Below, piece by piece: positions 15,410-24,070 of a stretch of DNA of 64,000 bases. This DNA comes from Actinotalea subterranea (GTDB lineage Bacteria > Actinomycetota > Actinomycetes > Actinomycetales > Cellulomonadaceae). The notes under the pieces are model-generated. The model was not told the origin of the DNA, made no database searches, and saw only the letters and a program-made list of their open reading frames with translations. Position numbers and translations under genes: made by a program. How positions within the stretch are numbered: position 1 is the stretch's first letter; each line of letters starts with the position of its first letter. The stretch spans positions 124,001-188,000 of the forward strand of contig NZ_VTTP01000002.1 of NCBI RefSeq assembly GCF_008364845.1, written 5' to 3'.

Positions 15410-17801
15410 CCTTGCGGTTCCCCGCCCCTCGCGGCGCACGCCCCGGACCCGCTGCGGCGGGCTCGGCGTCGTCGTCGGCCCCGGCCTCGGCGTCTCCGGG
15501 CGTCCCGGGGGCAGCCTGAACCTCGGTGCCTGCCCCGGCCTCGCTGTCTGCCACGGTCTCGGCGTCGGGCTCGGCCTCGGTGGCGGTCTGTGCCCCGGCC
15601 TCGGCATCGTTGCCGGGCGCGGTCTCGTGGTCGGCACCGTGCGCGTCGTCGGCCGTGACCTCGCCGGTCGTGACCTCGCTGGGCTCGTCGGCCACGGGCA
15701 CCTCGGTGACGGCCTCGGGGGCGGCGTCCGCCGGGGCCTCGGCGTCGGTCGGCGGGACGGCTCCGTCCGCTGCCGGGGCGCCGGTCGCGTCCTCGTCAGC
15801 CGGTGCGTGATCCCCGGCCTCGTCGACCGAGGCCACGCCGTCGTCGTCCGGGCGGGCGTCGCCGGCTGCGGCGACGGCGTCCCGGACGTCACCGTCGGCC
15901 GCGGCGTCGGTGCCGGCGCTCGCCGCGCGGGCCGCCGCGAACCGGGCCTCGGCGTGCTCGGCGCGCTCGAGCGTGAGGCGCGAGGGCGTCGGGTCGTGGC
16001 CCAGGAGGTTGCGCAGCTCGTCGAGGTAGCTGGTGATGGACTCGCGCTGGCGGTTGAGGTCCTCGACCTGGCGCTGCGCGCTCGTGCGCTCGCGCTCCGC
16101 CTCCGTCATGGCCTCCGACAGGGTCTTCTCGGCGTGCTCGCGTGCCTCGGCGACGACGCGGTCGGCGTTGCGCCGTGCGTTCGAGAGCAGGTCCTTCGCG
16201 TGCACGTCGGCGTCGCGGCGGATCTTCTCGGCCTGCTCGAGCGCGTTCGCGACGCGCTGCTCGGCCTCTGCGGCATGTGCCTCGGCGTCGGCCACGAGAC
16301 GTTCGGTCGCCACGCGTGCGGCCTCGTGCCGCTCGGCGTCGGCCCGCTCCGCTGCCTCGCGGCGGGTGGCGATGTCGACCTCGGCGTCGGCCAGGGCGTT
16401 GCGCACCTCCTCGCGCATGGCCGCGGCCTCGGCCGTCGCCGCCGCGGTCAGCTCAGCGGCGGTCCGGCGGGCCTCCGTCAGCTGCCGCTCGACCTCGAGG
16501 CGCGTGCGCTCACGCAGCTCGGTGGTCTCGCGCTCCGTGGTCTCGCGCAGCTCGGTGGTCTCGCGCTCCGTCGTGCCGCGCAGCTCGGTGGTCTCACGCT
16601 CGGTCGTCGATCGCAGGTGGGTGGTCTCGCGCTGGGTGGTCTCGCGCAGCTCGGTCGTCTCGCGCTCCGCGGTGGCCCGCAGCTCGGCGGCGTACTGCTC
16701 GGAGTCCGCGCGCACCGTCGCGAGCTCCTCGGCCATCGCGTTGCGGACGGCGGTGAGCTCGTCGGCGACCGCGGACCGCTGCTCCGCGACCTCACGGTCG
16801 GCGGTAGCCCGGACGAACGCGGCGTACTGGTCGGCCTCGGTCCGCAGCGCCGTGGCCTCGGTCTCGGCGCGCTGGAGGACGCCCCGCGCCTCGCGCTCGG
16901 CTGCCGCACGGACGCCGTCGGCGTACTGCTGCGCCTCGGCGCGCAGGGCACCGACCTGGGCGTCCGTCTGCTGACGCAGCTCGGCGGTCTCCGTCTGTGC
17001 GGTGGCCCGCAGGCGTGCGGCGTACTGCTCCGCGTCGGTGCGCAGGGCCGCGGTCTCGGCCTCCGTGCGCTGGCGCAGCTCGGTCGTGTCGGCGTCGGCC
17101 GAGGCCCGCAGGTCCTGCGCGTAGCGCTCGGCCTCGTCCCGGAGCTGGGCCGTCTCGGCCTGGGTCGAGCTGCGCAGCTCGGACGTGGCGCGCTCGGTCG
17201 AGACGCGCAGCTCGGTCGTCTCCCGCTCGACCGTCGCGCGCAGCGTGCCGAGCTCGCGCTCGAGGCCCGTGCGTCGCTCGTTCTCCTCGGTCGTGATGGC
17301 GCTCGAGATGCGCGCGGCCTCGCGCTCGGCGGAACCCACCAGCTCCTCGGCGCGGCGCTGGGCGTTCGTGAGCGTGCTCTCCGCCTCGGAGGAGGCCGAG
17401 CTGCGGACCTCCTCGGCCTCGCGGCGTGCGGTCGCGAGCATCTCGGCGACCTCGTTCTCGGCACGTGCGCGGAGCTGACCCGCCGCGAGCTTCGCGCGGG
17501 CGAGCGCGTCGGCGGCCTGGGCGTTGGCCTGCGCGACGACGTCGGAGGACTGCTCCTCGGCGGACCGCAGGAGCTGCTCGATGCGCGACCCGAGGCCCGA
17601 GTAGGTGGGGCGCTCGGCCTCGCGCAGCTGGCGGTGCGCCTCGGACAGCTCGCCGGAGACCTGCATCGCCTTGGCGTCGAGCTGCTCGACCTGCGTCCGC
17701 GCGTCGGCCAGCTGCTGCTCGAGCTGGCGCAGACGCTGGTCGACCTGGGTCTTCTCGTAGCCACGCATGACCACGGGGAACAGCGTTCGCTCGTCGGGCA
17801 C
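15402..17801 (-). CDS. Large DivIVA-like hendecad coiled-coil protein (Scy/FilP-like)
   Basis: Protein of 799 aa, almost entirely coiled coil. The N-terminus (FPVVMRGYEKTQVDQRLRQL, about residues 8-27) matches the DivIVA membrane-curvature motif. Residues about 214-345 form 33-residue super-repeats, each three hendecads, carrying an AEQYAxxLRA-type segment. Residues about 375-430 are five 11-residue repeats of the form TTERETTELRE. A long Ala/Asp/Glu tail (about 627-799) is predicted disordered and ends basic. GTG 17801 is fixed by AGGAGG placed 6 nt upstream. Eleven-residue repeats plus a DivIVA head recall Streptomyces polar scaffold proteins Scy and FilP. A role in polar growth or envelope organisation is inferred, not shown. 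Confidence 0.8.
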   Translation of the reverse strand: MPDERTLFPVVMRGYEKTQVDQRLRQLEQQLADARTQVEQLDAKAMQVSGELSEAHRQLREAERPTYSGLGSRIEQLLRSAEEQSSDVVAQANAQAADALARAKLAAGQLRARAENEVAEMLATARREAEEVRSSASSEAESTLTNAQRRAEELVGSAEREAARISSAITTEENERRTGLERELGTLRATVERETTELRVSTERATSELRSSTQAETAQLRDEAERYAQDLRASADADTTELRQRTEAETAALRTDAEQYAARLRATAQTETAELRQQTDAQVGALRAEAQQYADGVRAAAEREARGVLQRAETEATALRTEADQYAAFVRATADREVAEQRSAVADELTAVRNAMAEELATVRADSEQYAAELRATAERETTELRETTQRETTHLRSTTERETTELRGTTERETTELRETTERETTELRERTRLEVERQLTEARRTAAELTAAATAEAAAMREEVRNALADAEVDIATRREAAERADAERHEAARVATERLVADAEAHAAEAEQRVANALEQAEKIRRDADVHAKDLLSNARRNADRVVAEAREHAEKTLSEAMTEAERERTSAQRQVEDLNRQRESITSYLDELRNLLGHDPTPSRLTLERAEHAEARFAAARAASAGTDAAADGDVRDAVAAAGDARPDDDGVASVDEAGDHAPADEDATGAPAADGAVPPTDAEAPADAAPEAVTEVPVADEPSEVTTGEVTADDAHGADHETAPGNDAEAGAQTATEAEPDAETVADSEAGAGTEVQAAPGTPGDAEAGADDDAEPAAAGPGRAPRGAGNRKGA
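16513..16677 (-). repeat. 33-bp tandem repeats inside the coiled-coil gene
   Basis: Five near-identical 33-bp units start at 16513, 16546, 16579, 16612 and 16645, each beginning CGCAG on the plus strand. Each encodes one 11-residue hendecad of the coiled coil. A degenerate sixth copy starts at 16678. Copy number could vary between strains by slippage. Confidence 0.85.
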
Positions 17802-18059
17802 AGCAACCTCCTGGGAAGGACAGCACTCACGTCCGCCGACCGCGTCGGCCGGCGCACCGGGCCCGCCACAGGGCTCCGCGGTCCGTCGCAGCAGCCAGGG
17901 CGCAGCATGCGTGGCCCGCCTCGCAGCCGACCAGGACGTCAGCGTATCGGTCCTCGCAGCCGCGCCCCACCCCGGCGCAGGGGTCCGTCGGACGCACCCC
18001 GTGGCGCTCGTGGCGGGCACCGGGGCGGACCTCGTCGCGAACCGACCGGCTGTCTCGCC

Positions 18060-18065
18060 TATGGT
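18060..18065 (+). promoter_or_regulatory. Candidate -10 element (TATGGT) for the two-TM protein gene
   Basis: TATGGT lies in the 289-bp gap between divergent genes, 25 nt before GTG 18091. This leaves room for a short leader carrying GGAAGGA. No convincing -35 is visible. The rest of the gap (17802-18059) shows no gene or strong repeat. Confidence 0.35.
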
Positions 18066-18090
18066 GGATCGTCACGTGGAAGGACGATCT

Positions 18091-19743
18091 GTGCTCCAAC
18101 GCGCTCTCGCGTCGCTGCTGTGCCTGCTCGGCGCCGCCGCCATCGGCCTCGGTTTCGCCTCGGCGACCCTGTGGCGCGCCTCCGACACCCTCGAGGCGTC
18201 CGCCACCGCCGCCGACGGCTCGACGCTCCTGATGACCGACCCCGGCGTGCTCGACATGGCGGCCGACGAGGTGACCGTCCGGGCGAGCGCCGGCTCCGGT
18301 GACACCGTCGTGCTCGCGCTCGGCCGCACCGCGGACGTCGAGGCGTGGATCGGGACCGACGCCCACACGCGCGTCACAGGTCTCGCCGACCTGCGCACGC
18401 TCAGCACGGACGACGTCGCCGCGACCGCGCCCGAGGCCACGGAGGAGACGCCCGCCGAGGGCGAGGTCCCCGCCGAGGGTGAGGCCCCGGTGGAGGGTGA
18501 GGCGCCGGCTGAGGGTGAGGCAGCGACGACCGGCGACGACGCCGCGGCGGCCACGCCGGCCCCGAACCCCAGCGGCTCCGACCTGTGGCTCGTCGAGGCC
18601 TCGGGCGACGGCGAGGCCGAGCTCGAGTGGCAGGCGCAGGACGGCCGCTGGAGCCTTCTCGTCGCCACGACCGGCGAGTCCGCCGGGGCGCCGACGGTGA
18701 CCCTGGTGTGGCCCCAGGTCGTGACCACGCCGTGGCTGGTCCCCGGGGTCGCGGGCGGTGCGGCCCTGCTGCTCGCCGGGCTCGTGTGGTGGGCCGTGCT
18801 GCTGCTCCGGTCGCGCCGTGCCGGTCACGCCGGGCGTACGCGCGACGATGCCCGCCCGGTGTCCGTGCCCCTCGGCGCCCAGGGCGTGGCCGTGCCGACG
18901 ACGGCCCCCGTGTCGGCGCCGTCCCTGGGCTGGGCGAACGACACGCCCACGGTGGCGCCCGGGACCGCCACGACGAGCCTGCCCGCCCCGGGCGGGGTGG
19001 GCACGACGGCGGACCCTGCCGTCCCCATGACCCGGCGTCAGCTGCGCGAGCTCGACCAGCAGCGCGAGCGCGACCGTCATCGGCGGCGCGACTCGGGCGC
19101 GGTCCCGCAGGTGCCGGCGCCCGGCTCACCGTCGTCGGCCCCCGCGCCCGCGCCCGGCGTTCCGGCCCCCGTGCCGGCCGAGCACGTGGCGCCGGAGCAG
19201 GCGGCCGTCAGAGCGCGGTTCCCCCTCGCGGTGCAGGGCCCCGGCGCCTCGCCCGCCGTCGCGGCGGGCACGGCTCCGGCCGCCCCGTCCGGCGCCGCGC
19301 CCACGGCGCCGTCGGCCCCGATGAGCGGTCCGGGCCGGCAGGGCGTCCCCGCACCCGGTCTCCGGTCCACGCCCGGCGTGCCCGCGGGACCTGTGGTCCA
19401 GCCCGTGCCCGTGCCGACGTCGCAGGCGCCGGTGACGACGCCGGACGCCGAGCCCCAGGACCGTCGCGGGGGCCTGCTCGGCCGCCTGCGGCGTCGGGGG
19501 CCGGCGACGCCCGTGTCGGAGCCGGACGTCGAGCGCACGCCGGCCGCAGCGTCGGCACCGGCCGTCGTCGCCCCGGACACCGTCCCGGGCCGCCCTGGTG
19601 CACCCGCGCCGTCGGCGGACGCCTGGCGGCGCGCCTGGGGGTTCTCCGGCGTCGCCACCCCGCCCGGCGAGGAGCCCGCCGGGTGGACCCCGGTCGAGCC
19701 GGAGGAGAACGCCGGCGGACGACACGACGGAGGAGCCCGATGA
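18091..19743 (+). CDS. Two-TM Pro-rich membrane protein of unknown function
   Basis: Protein of 550 aa I do not recognise. An N-terminal membrane segment (LASLLCLLGAAAIGLGFASAT, about residues 5-25) is followed by an extracytoplasmic region. That region contains acidic tandem hexamers of the form PAEGEA (about residues 120-143). A second membrane helix (VAGGAALLLAGLVWWAVLLL, about 218-240) leads to a long Pro/Ala-rich cytoplasmic tail. The tail carries a conserved-looking basic motif MTRRQLRELDQQRERDRHRRR near residue 313. GTG 18091 is chosen because GGAAGGA lies 6-7 nt upstream; ATG 18061 is possible. It overlaps the next lipoprotein gene by 4 nt, so the two products probably act together at the envelope. 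Confidence 0.75.
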   Translation: MLQRALASLLCLLGAAAIGLGFASATLWRASDTLEASATAADGSTLLMTDPGVLDMAADEVTVRASAGSGDTVVLALGRTADVEAWIGTDAHTRVTGLADLRTLSTDDVAATAPEATEETPAEGEVPAEGEAPVEGEAPAEGEAATTGDDAAAATPAPNPSGSDLWLVEASGDGEAELEWQAQDGRWSLLVATTGESAGAPTVTLVWPQVVTTPWLVPGVAGGAALLLAGLVWWAVLLLRSRRAGHAGRTRDDARPVSVPLGAQGVAVPTTAPVSAPSLGWANDTPTVAPGTATTSLPAPGGVGTTADPAVPMTRRQLRELDQQRERDRHRRRDSGAVPQVPAPGSPSSAPAPAPGVPAPVPAEHVAPEQAAVRARFPLAVQGPGASPAVAAGTAPAAPSGAAPTAPSAPMSGPGRQGVPAPGLRSTPGVPAGPVVQPVPVPTSQAPVTTPDAEPQDRRGGLLGRLRRRGPATPVSEPDVERTPAAASAPAVVAPDTVPGRPGAPAPSADAWRRAWGFSGVATPPGEEPAGWTPVEPEENAGGRHDGGAR

Positions 19744-20723
19744 ACCGCCTCGCACGGACGTCGGCCGGTGCGGTGGCGGCGTGCGCCCTGCTCGCCGCGT
19801 GCAGCGCGCCCCTCCCTGTTCCCGAGCCGGACGCCGTGCCCGCCGCGCTGCCGCCCGCGGTCTCGACGACGCAGGTCGAGGACGTCCTGGGCGAGGTCTC
19901 CGCGGTCCTCGCGGAGGCGGACGCCGCGACGCAGCTCGAGCTCCTCACACCGCGCGTCACCGGTCCGGCCATGACGGTCCGCAACGCCGAGTACGTCCTG
20001 ACGCAGGCAGGGGACACCACGGCGATCACTCCGGTGCCCGCCGCCGCGCAGACGGTCATCGCGCCCACCACGGACGCGTGGCCGCGCACCCTCATGGTCG
20101 TGACCGAGCCCCCGGCCGACCTCCAGCCGCCGCTCCTGCTCACGTTCGTCCAGAACAGCCCGCGCGAGCAGTACCAGCTGTGGTCCTGGTCGAGGCTCTT
20201 CCCCGGCGCGCAGATGCCCGCGACGGCGCAGCCGGAGGTCGGCAGCGCACTGCTGCCGGTCGACGCGGACACGCTCGCGGTCCCTCCGGCCGACGTGCTC
20301 GCGCGCTACGCGGACGTCCTGACCAACGGGGCGGCCTCTCCCCACGTCGCGGAGTTCGCCGAGGACCCGCTCACCACGGGCATCCGCAGCACGCGCGAGG
20401 CCTACGGGGGCCTCGTCGGCGAGAACGGCACGCTCGCCGAGACGTACCAGCCGACCGGCGGCGGCCCCTACGCCGTCCAGACCGCCGACGGCGGCGCGAT
20501 CGTCGTGGGCGCGATCCAGACGGTCACCACGATCACGCTCGCGGACAGCACCCTGAAGATCGGTGACCAGACTGCCGGGCTCCTGGGCAAGGACACCGTC
20601 GCGTCCAACCTGGGGATCACCTGGATCAGCATGGTGGCATTCGCCGTGCCGCCCGCGGGCTCGACGGAGCCGATCCGGATGATCGGCGCGGAGCACTCCC
20701 GTGTCCAGGTGACGGGCGAGTAG
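19740..20723 (+). CDS. Putative secreted lipoprotein of unknown function
   Basis: Protein of 327 aa with a clear lipoprotein signal peptide: MNRLARTSAGAV, a short hydrophobic run, and lipobox LAAC with lipidated Cys21. The mature part has no catalytic motif I recognise. It contains an alpha/beta region with PRTLMVVTEPPADLQPPLLLTF and ends in a repeated beta-like part with GAIVVGAIQTVTTITL. It is predicted to sit on the outer face of the membrane. Its ATG overlaps the stop of the two-TM protein gene (ATGA at 19740-19743), making translational coupling likely. A thioredoxin/TPR gene follows after 57 bp. Confidence 0.8.
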   Translation: MNRLARTSAGAVAACALLAACSAPLPVPEPDAVPAALPPAVSTTQVEDVLGEVSAVLAEADAATQLELLTPRVTGPAMTVRNAEYVLTQAGDTTAITPVPAAAQTVIAPTTDAWPRTLMVVTEPPADLQPPLLLTFVQNSPREQYQLWSWSRLFPGAQMPATAQPEVGSALLPVDADTLAVPPADVLARYADVLTNGAASPHVAEFAEDPLTTGIRSTREAYGGLVGENGTLAETYQPTGGGPYAVQTADGGAIVVGAIQTVTTITLADSTLKIGDQTAGLLGKDTVASNLGITWISMVAFAVPPAGSTEPIRMIGAEHSRVQVTGE

Positions 20724-20780
20724 CCTGCGCCCGTCGACGAGCCACGCACGACCCCCGCACACGACCAGCGAGAGCAGAAG

Positions 20781-21731
20781 ATGACGCAGCCCACCGGACC
20801 CCGCCCCCGTCTCGACGTCCGCGGAGCCGTCGACCTCTCGGGACTCGGCCGGCCCGCGGCCCCGGCGCCCGGTGGGCCGGCAGGCGCACCGGCCGGTGCC
20901 CCGGCGGGCGTCGTCGTCGACGTGACCGACGAGGGTCTGTTCGGCCAGATCGTCCAGCAGTCCGTCCAGGTCCCGGTCGTCTTCGTGCTCTGGGCGTCCT
21001 GGAGCGAGGCGAGCCGCACGGTCACCACCGACCTCGTCCGGCTCGCGGGGGAGTACGGCGGCAGGTTCGTCCTCGCCCGGGTCGACGCCGAGGCGTACCC
21101 GCAGATCGCGCAGGCGTTCGGCGCCCAGGGCGTGCCCGCCGTCGTCGCGGTGCTGCGTGGTCAGCCCGTGCCGCTCTTCCAGGGCGCCGCCGCGGCCGAG
21201 GACATCCAGGCGATCCTCGACCAGCTGCTGCAGGCAGCCGCCGCGAACGGAGTGACCGGGACCGTGACGCCGCTGCCCGCGGCCGAGGCGGAGCCGGCCG
21301 AGCCCGAGGAGCCGCCGCTCCCGCCGCTGCACCAGGCCGCGTACGACGCCATCGAGCGCGACGACCTCGACGCGGCCGCCGAGGCGTACGGCCAGGCGCT
21401 GCGTGAGGACCCGCGTGACGAGATGGCCCGTGTCGGTCTGGCCCAGGTCGAGCTGCTCAGGCGCACGTCGGGCGTCGACCCCGCCGGCGCCCGGGCGGCC
21501 GCGGCAGCCGACGCGCAGGACGTCGACGCGCATCTCGTGGTCGCTGACCTCGACGTCCTGGGCGGCAACGTCGAGGACGCCTTCGCCCGGCTCGTCGACC
21601 TCGTCCGGGCCACTGCGGGGCCCGACCGCGAACGCGCTCGGCTGCGCCTCGTCGAGCTCTTCGGCGTCGTCGGCGACGCCGACCCCCGCGTGATGGCGGC
21701 GCGCAGGGCCCTCGCCAGCGCGCTCTACTGA
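20781..21731 (+). CDS. Thioredoxin-fold/TPR protein lacking catalytic cysteines (CnoX/YbbN-like)
   Basis: Cytoplasmic protein of 316 aa. A disordered Pro/Gly/Ala N-terminus (about residues 1-43) precedes a thioredoxin-fold domain (about 45-155). Its active site reads WASWSEAS (W71-S78), with serines at 75 and 78 where thioredoxins have WCxxC. The C-terminal half (HQAAYDAIERDDLDAAAEAYGQALREDPRD and onward) is TPR-like. This architecture matches the co-chaperone family CnoX/YbbN, whose members hold unfolded or chlorinated clients. Disulfide reduction is ruled out by the missing cysteines. There is no signal peptide. The location after two envelope genes may be fortuitous. Confidence 0.85.
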   Translation: MTQPTGPRPRLDVRGAVDLSGLGRPAAPAPGGPAGAPAGAPAGVVVDVTDEGLFGQIVQQSVQVPVVFVLWASWSEASRTVTTDLVRLAGEYGGRFVLARVDAEAYPQIAQAFGAQGVPAVVAVLRGQPVPLFQGAAAAEDIQAILDQLLQAAAANGVTGTVTPLPAAEAEPAEPEEPPLPPLHQAAYDAIERDDLDAAAEAYGQALREDPRDEMARVGLAQVELLRRTSGVDPAGARAAAAADAQDVDAHLVVADLDVLGGNVEDAFARLVDLVRATAGPDRERARLRLVELFGVVGDADPRVMAARRALASALY

Positions 21732-21756
21732 CGCAGGCCCGCTCGGCCCTACGGCG

Positions 21757-21793
21757 GGACGGGGAGCGTCGAGCACCTCGACGCTCCCCGTCC
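21757..21793. terminator. Strong bidirectional terminator hairpin
   Basis: A perfect 17-bp stem (GGACGGGGAGCGTCGAG with its complement) closes a 3-nt CAC loop, midway between the converging stops of the thioredoxin/TPR gene and glgB. It is the strongest terminator-like hairpin in the window. Confidence 0.8.
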
Positions 21794-21800
21794 GGGGTCC

Positions 21801-24017
21801 CTAGCGGGTGAGCGGCTCCTGGCCCTCCGGGACGAGGTACAGCGCACCCAGCGGCGGGACGCGGAGCGTGACCGACGCGGGCTGTGCGTGGAGCGGCTGG
21901 TCGAGGGCCTGGACGCGGCCCAGGTTGCCGACCCCGGAGCCCCCGTACACCTCCGCGTCGGTGTTCAGCGCCTCGACCCAGGCCCCGCCCTGCGGCAGGC
22001 CGACCCGGTAGCCCTCGTGGGGCGTCCCGGCGAAGTTCACGACCACGACGACCGTCCGCCCGGTCCCGTCCCGTCGGATGTAGGACAGCACGTTGTGGTC
22101 CGCGTCCTGGGAGTCGATCCACTCGAACCCGGCCGGGTCGCCGTCGAGCGTCCACAGCGCGGGCTCGGCGCGGTAGAAGCGGTTCAGGTCGGTCACGAGG
22201 CGTGAGATCCCGGAGTGCTCGGGGTACTCGAGCAGGTGCCAGTCGAGGCTGCGGCCCTCGGCCCACTCGCCGGACTGGCCGAACTCGCAGCCCATGAACA
22301 GGAGCTGCTTGCCCGGGTGGGACCACTGGTACGCGAAGAGCCCGCGCACCCCGGCCGCCTGCTGCCAGTGGTCACCGGGCATCTTGCGCAGGAGGGAGCC
22401 CTTGCCGTGCACGACCTCGTCGTGGCTGATCGGCAGCACGAAGTGCTCGGAGAACGCGTAGACCAGGGAGAACGTGGCCTCGTGGTGGTGGTACCGACGG
22501 TTGATCGGCTCCTCCGCGAGGTAGCGGAGGGTGTCGTTCATCCAGCCCATGTTCCACTTGAGGCCGAACCCCAGGCCGCCGGCGTCCGTTGGCGCGGTCA
22601 CACCCGGCCAGGCGGTCGACTCCTCGGCGATCATCATGATGCCGGGCGTGCGCCGGTAGGCCGTCGCGTTGGCCTCCTGGATGAAGCGGATCGCCTCGAG
22701 GTTCTCGCGGCCGCCGTGGATGTTCGGCCGCCACTGCCCGTGGCTGCGCGAGTAGTCGAGGTAGAGCATCGACGCGACGGCGTCGACCCGCAGGCCGTCG
22801 ACGTGGAACTCCTCGAGCCAGTAGGTCGCGTTGGCGACGAGGAAGTTCCGCACCTCGTTGCGGCCGAAGTTGAACACGAACGTGCCCCAGTCGGGCTGCT
22901 CGCCGAGCAGGGGGTCCGGGTGCTCGTACAGCGGGCTGCCGTCGAAGCGGCCGAGCGCCCACTCGTCCTTGGGGAAGTGGGCGGGCACCCAGTCGAGCAG
23001 CACGCCGATGCCCGCCTGGTGCAGGCGGTCGACGAGGTAGCGGAAGTCGTCGGGGTGGCCGAACCGGGCCGTCGGGGCGTAGTACGAGCTCACCTGGTAG
23101 CCCCAGGAGCCACCGAAGGGGTGCTCGGCGACCGGGAGCAGCTCGACGTGGGTGAACCCGAGGCCGAGCACGTACTCGGTCAGCTGGTCCGCGAGCGCCC
23201 GGTAGCCCAGCCCGGGTCGCCATGACCCGAGGTGCACCTCGTACACGCTCATGGGGCCGCCGTGCGGGTCGCTCGCCGCGCGACGCTCGAGCCACGCCGC
23301 GTCGTCCCAGGTGTACTCCGAGCGGACGACGACGGACGCGGTCGCCGGAGGCGTCTCGGTGCCCTGGGCGAGGGGGTCGGCCTTCTGGCGCCACGAGCCC
23401 TCCCGCGTGAGGATCTCGTACTTGTAGCGCGCGCCGGCGCCGACACCGGGGATGAAGAGCTCCCACACGCCGCTGCTGCCCAGCGCCCGCATGGCGTGGG
23501 CGGCACCCTGCCAGTGGTTGAAGTCCCCGACGACGCGCACGGCCTGCGCGTTGGGTGCCCACACGGCGAACGACGTGCCGTGCACCTCGCCCAGGACGCT
23601 CGGGTAGGAGCGCAGGTTGGCGCCGAGCACCGTCCACAGCTCCTCGTGGCGCCCCTCGGCGATGAGGTGCAGGTCGACCTCGCCGAGCGTGGGCAGGAAG
23701 CGGTAGGGGTCGTCCGTCAGGGTGGTCTCGTCGCCGTACGTGACGCGCAGCCGGTAGTCGGGGAACGCCTCGGCGTGGAACGCGCACACCCAGACGCCGC
23801 CGTGCTCGTGGCTTGCGGGGTGCTCGCCGTCGGCGGTGACGACCACCACGGCGTCCGCGAGCGGACGGAGCACCCGCACGGTGACGACGTCGCCGTCGAC
23901 GTGCGCGCCCAGCACCCGGTGCGGGTCCTGGTGGGTGCCGGCGACGATCGCGTCGAGCTCCGGGGTGACGATGTCGCGAGGGGTCGGTCCGGTCTTCGGG
24001 CTGGGCGGCACGGTCAT
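21801..24017 (-). CDS. glgB: 1,4-alpha-glucan branching enzyme, GH13
   Basis: Introduces alpha-1,6 branches into alpha-glucan made by GlgE or glycogen synthase. At 738 aa it is full length. An N-terminal carbohydrate-binding domain (about residues 30-130) and an early-set domain ([20 protein letters not shown]) precede the GH13 barrel. Catalytic motifs are [13 protein letters not shown] with nucleophile D412, AEEST with the acid/base glutamate, and [12 protein letters not shown] with the transition-state aspartate. GTGAGGA just upstream supports ATG 24017. It is the last gene of the glgE-treS-mak-glgB run, 53 bp after mak, and ends at a strong convergent terminator. Confidence 0.96.
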   Translation of the reverse strand: MTVPPSPKTGPTPRDIVTPELDAIVAGTHQDPHRVLGAHVDGDVVTVRVLRPLADAVVVVTADGEHPASHEHGGVWVCAFHAEAFPDYRLRVTYGDETTLTDDPYRFLPTLGEVDLHLIAEGRHEELWTVLGANLRSYPSVLGEVHGTSFAVWAPNAQAVRVVGDFNHWQGAAHAMRALGSSGVWELFIPGVGAGARYKYEILTREGSWRQKADPLAQGTETPPATASVVVRSEYTWDDAAWLERRAASDPHGGPMSVYEVHLGSWRPGLGYRALADQLTEYVLGLGFTHVELLPVAEHPFGGSWGYQVSSYYAPTARFGHPDDFRYLVDRLHQAGIGVLLDWVPAHFPKDEWALGRFDGSPLYEHPDPLLGEQPDWGTFVFNFGRNEVRNFLVANATYWLEEFHVDGLRVDAVASMLYLDYSRSHGQWRPNIHGGRENLEAIRFIQEANATAYRRTPGIMMIAEESTAWPGVTAPTDAGGLGFGLKWNMGWMNDTLRYLAEEPINRRYHHHEATFSLVYAFSEHFVLPISHDEVVHGKGSLLRKMPGDHWQQAAGVRGLFAYQWSHPGKQLLFMGCEFGQSGEWAEGRSLDWHLLEYPEHSGISRLVTDLNRFYRAEPALWTLDGDPAGFEWIDSQDADHNVLSYIRRDGTGRTVVVVVNFAGTPHEGYRVGLPQGGAWVEALNTDAEVYGGSGVGNLGRVQALDQPLHAQPASVTLRVPPLGALYLVPEGQEPLTR

Positions 24018-24070
24018 GTCCTCACCCTGCCACGGGCCCGCGTGGCGTGCACAGGAGAGCGGTGCGGCGT

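Noticed and set aside
16513-16677. Regular 33-bp repeats resembling a CRISPR-like array
   Set aside because: There are no spacers; units are contiguous and in frame, encoding 11-residue coiled-coil repeats. No cas genes are present.
15282-18302. Open reading frame of about 1000 codons on the plus strand across the coiled-coil gene
   Set aside because: It is the antisense of a GC-rich repetitive gene. The minus-strand frame has a strong ribosome-binding site, a DivIVA motif and coherent coiled-coil periodicity, while the plus-strand product is low-complexity Gly/Leu/Arg text.
20781-21731. Functional thioredoxin
   Set aside because: Both catalytic cysteines are serine, so disulfide exchange is not possible; the TPR half points to a co-chaperone.
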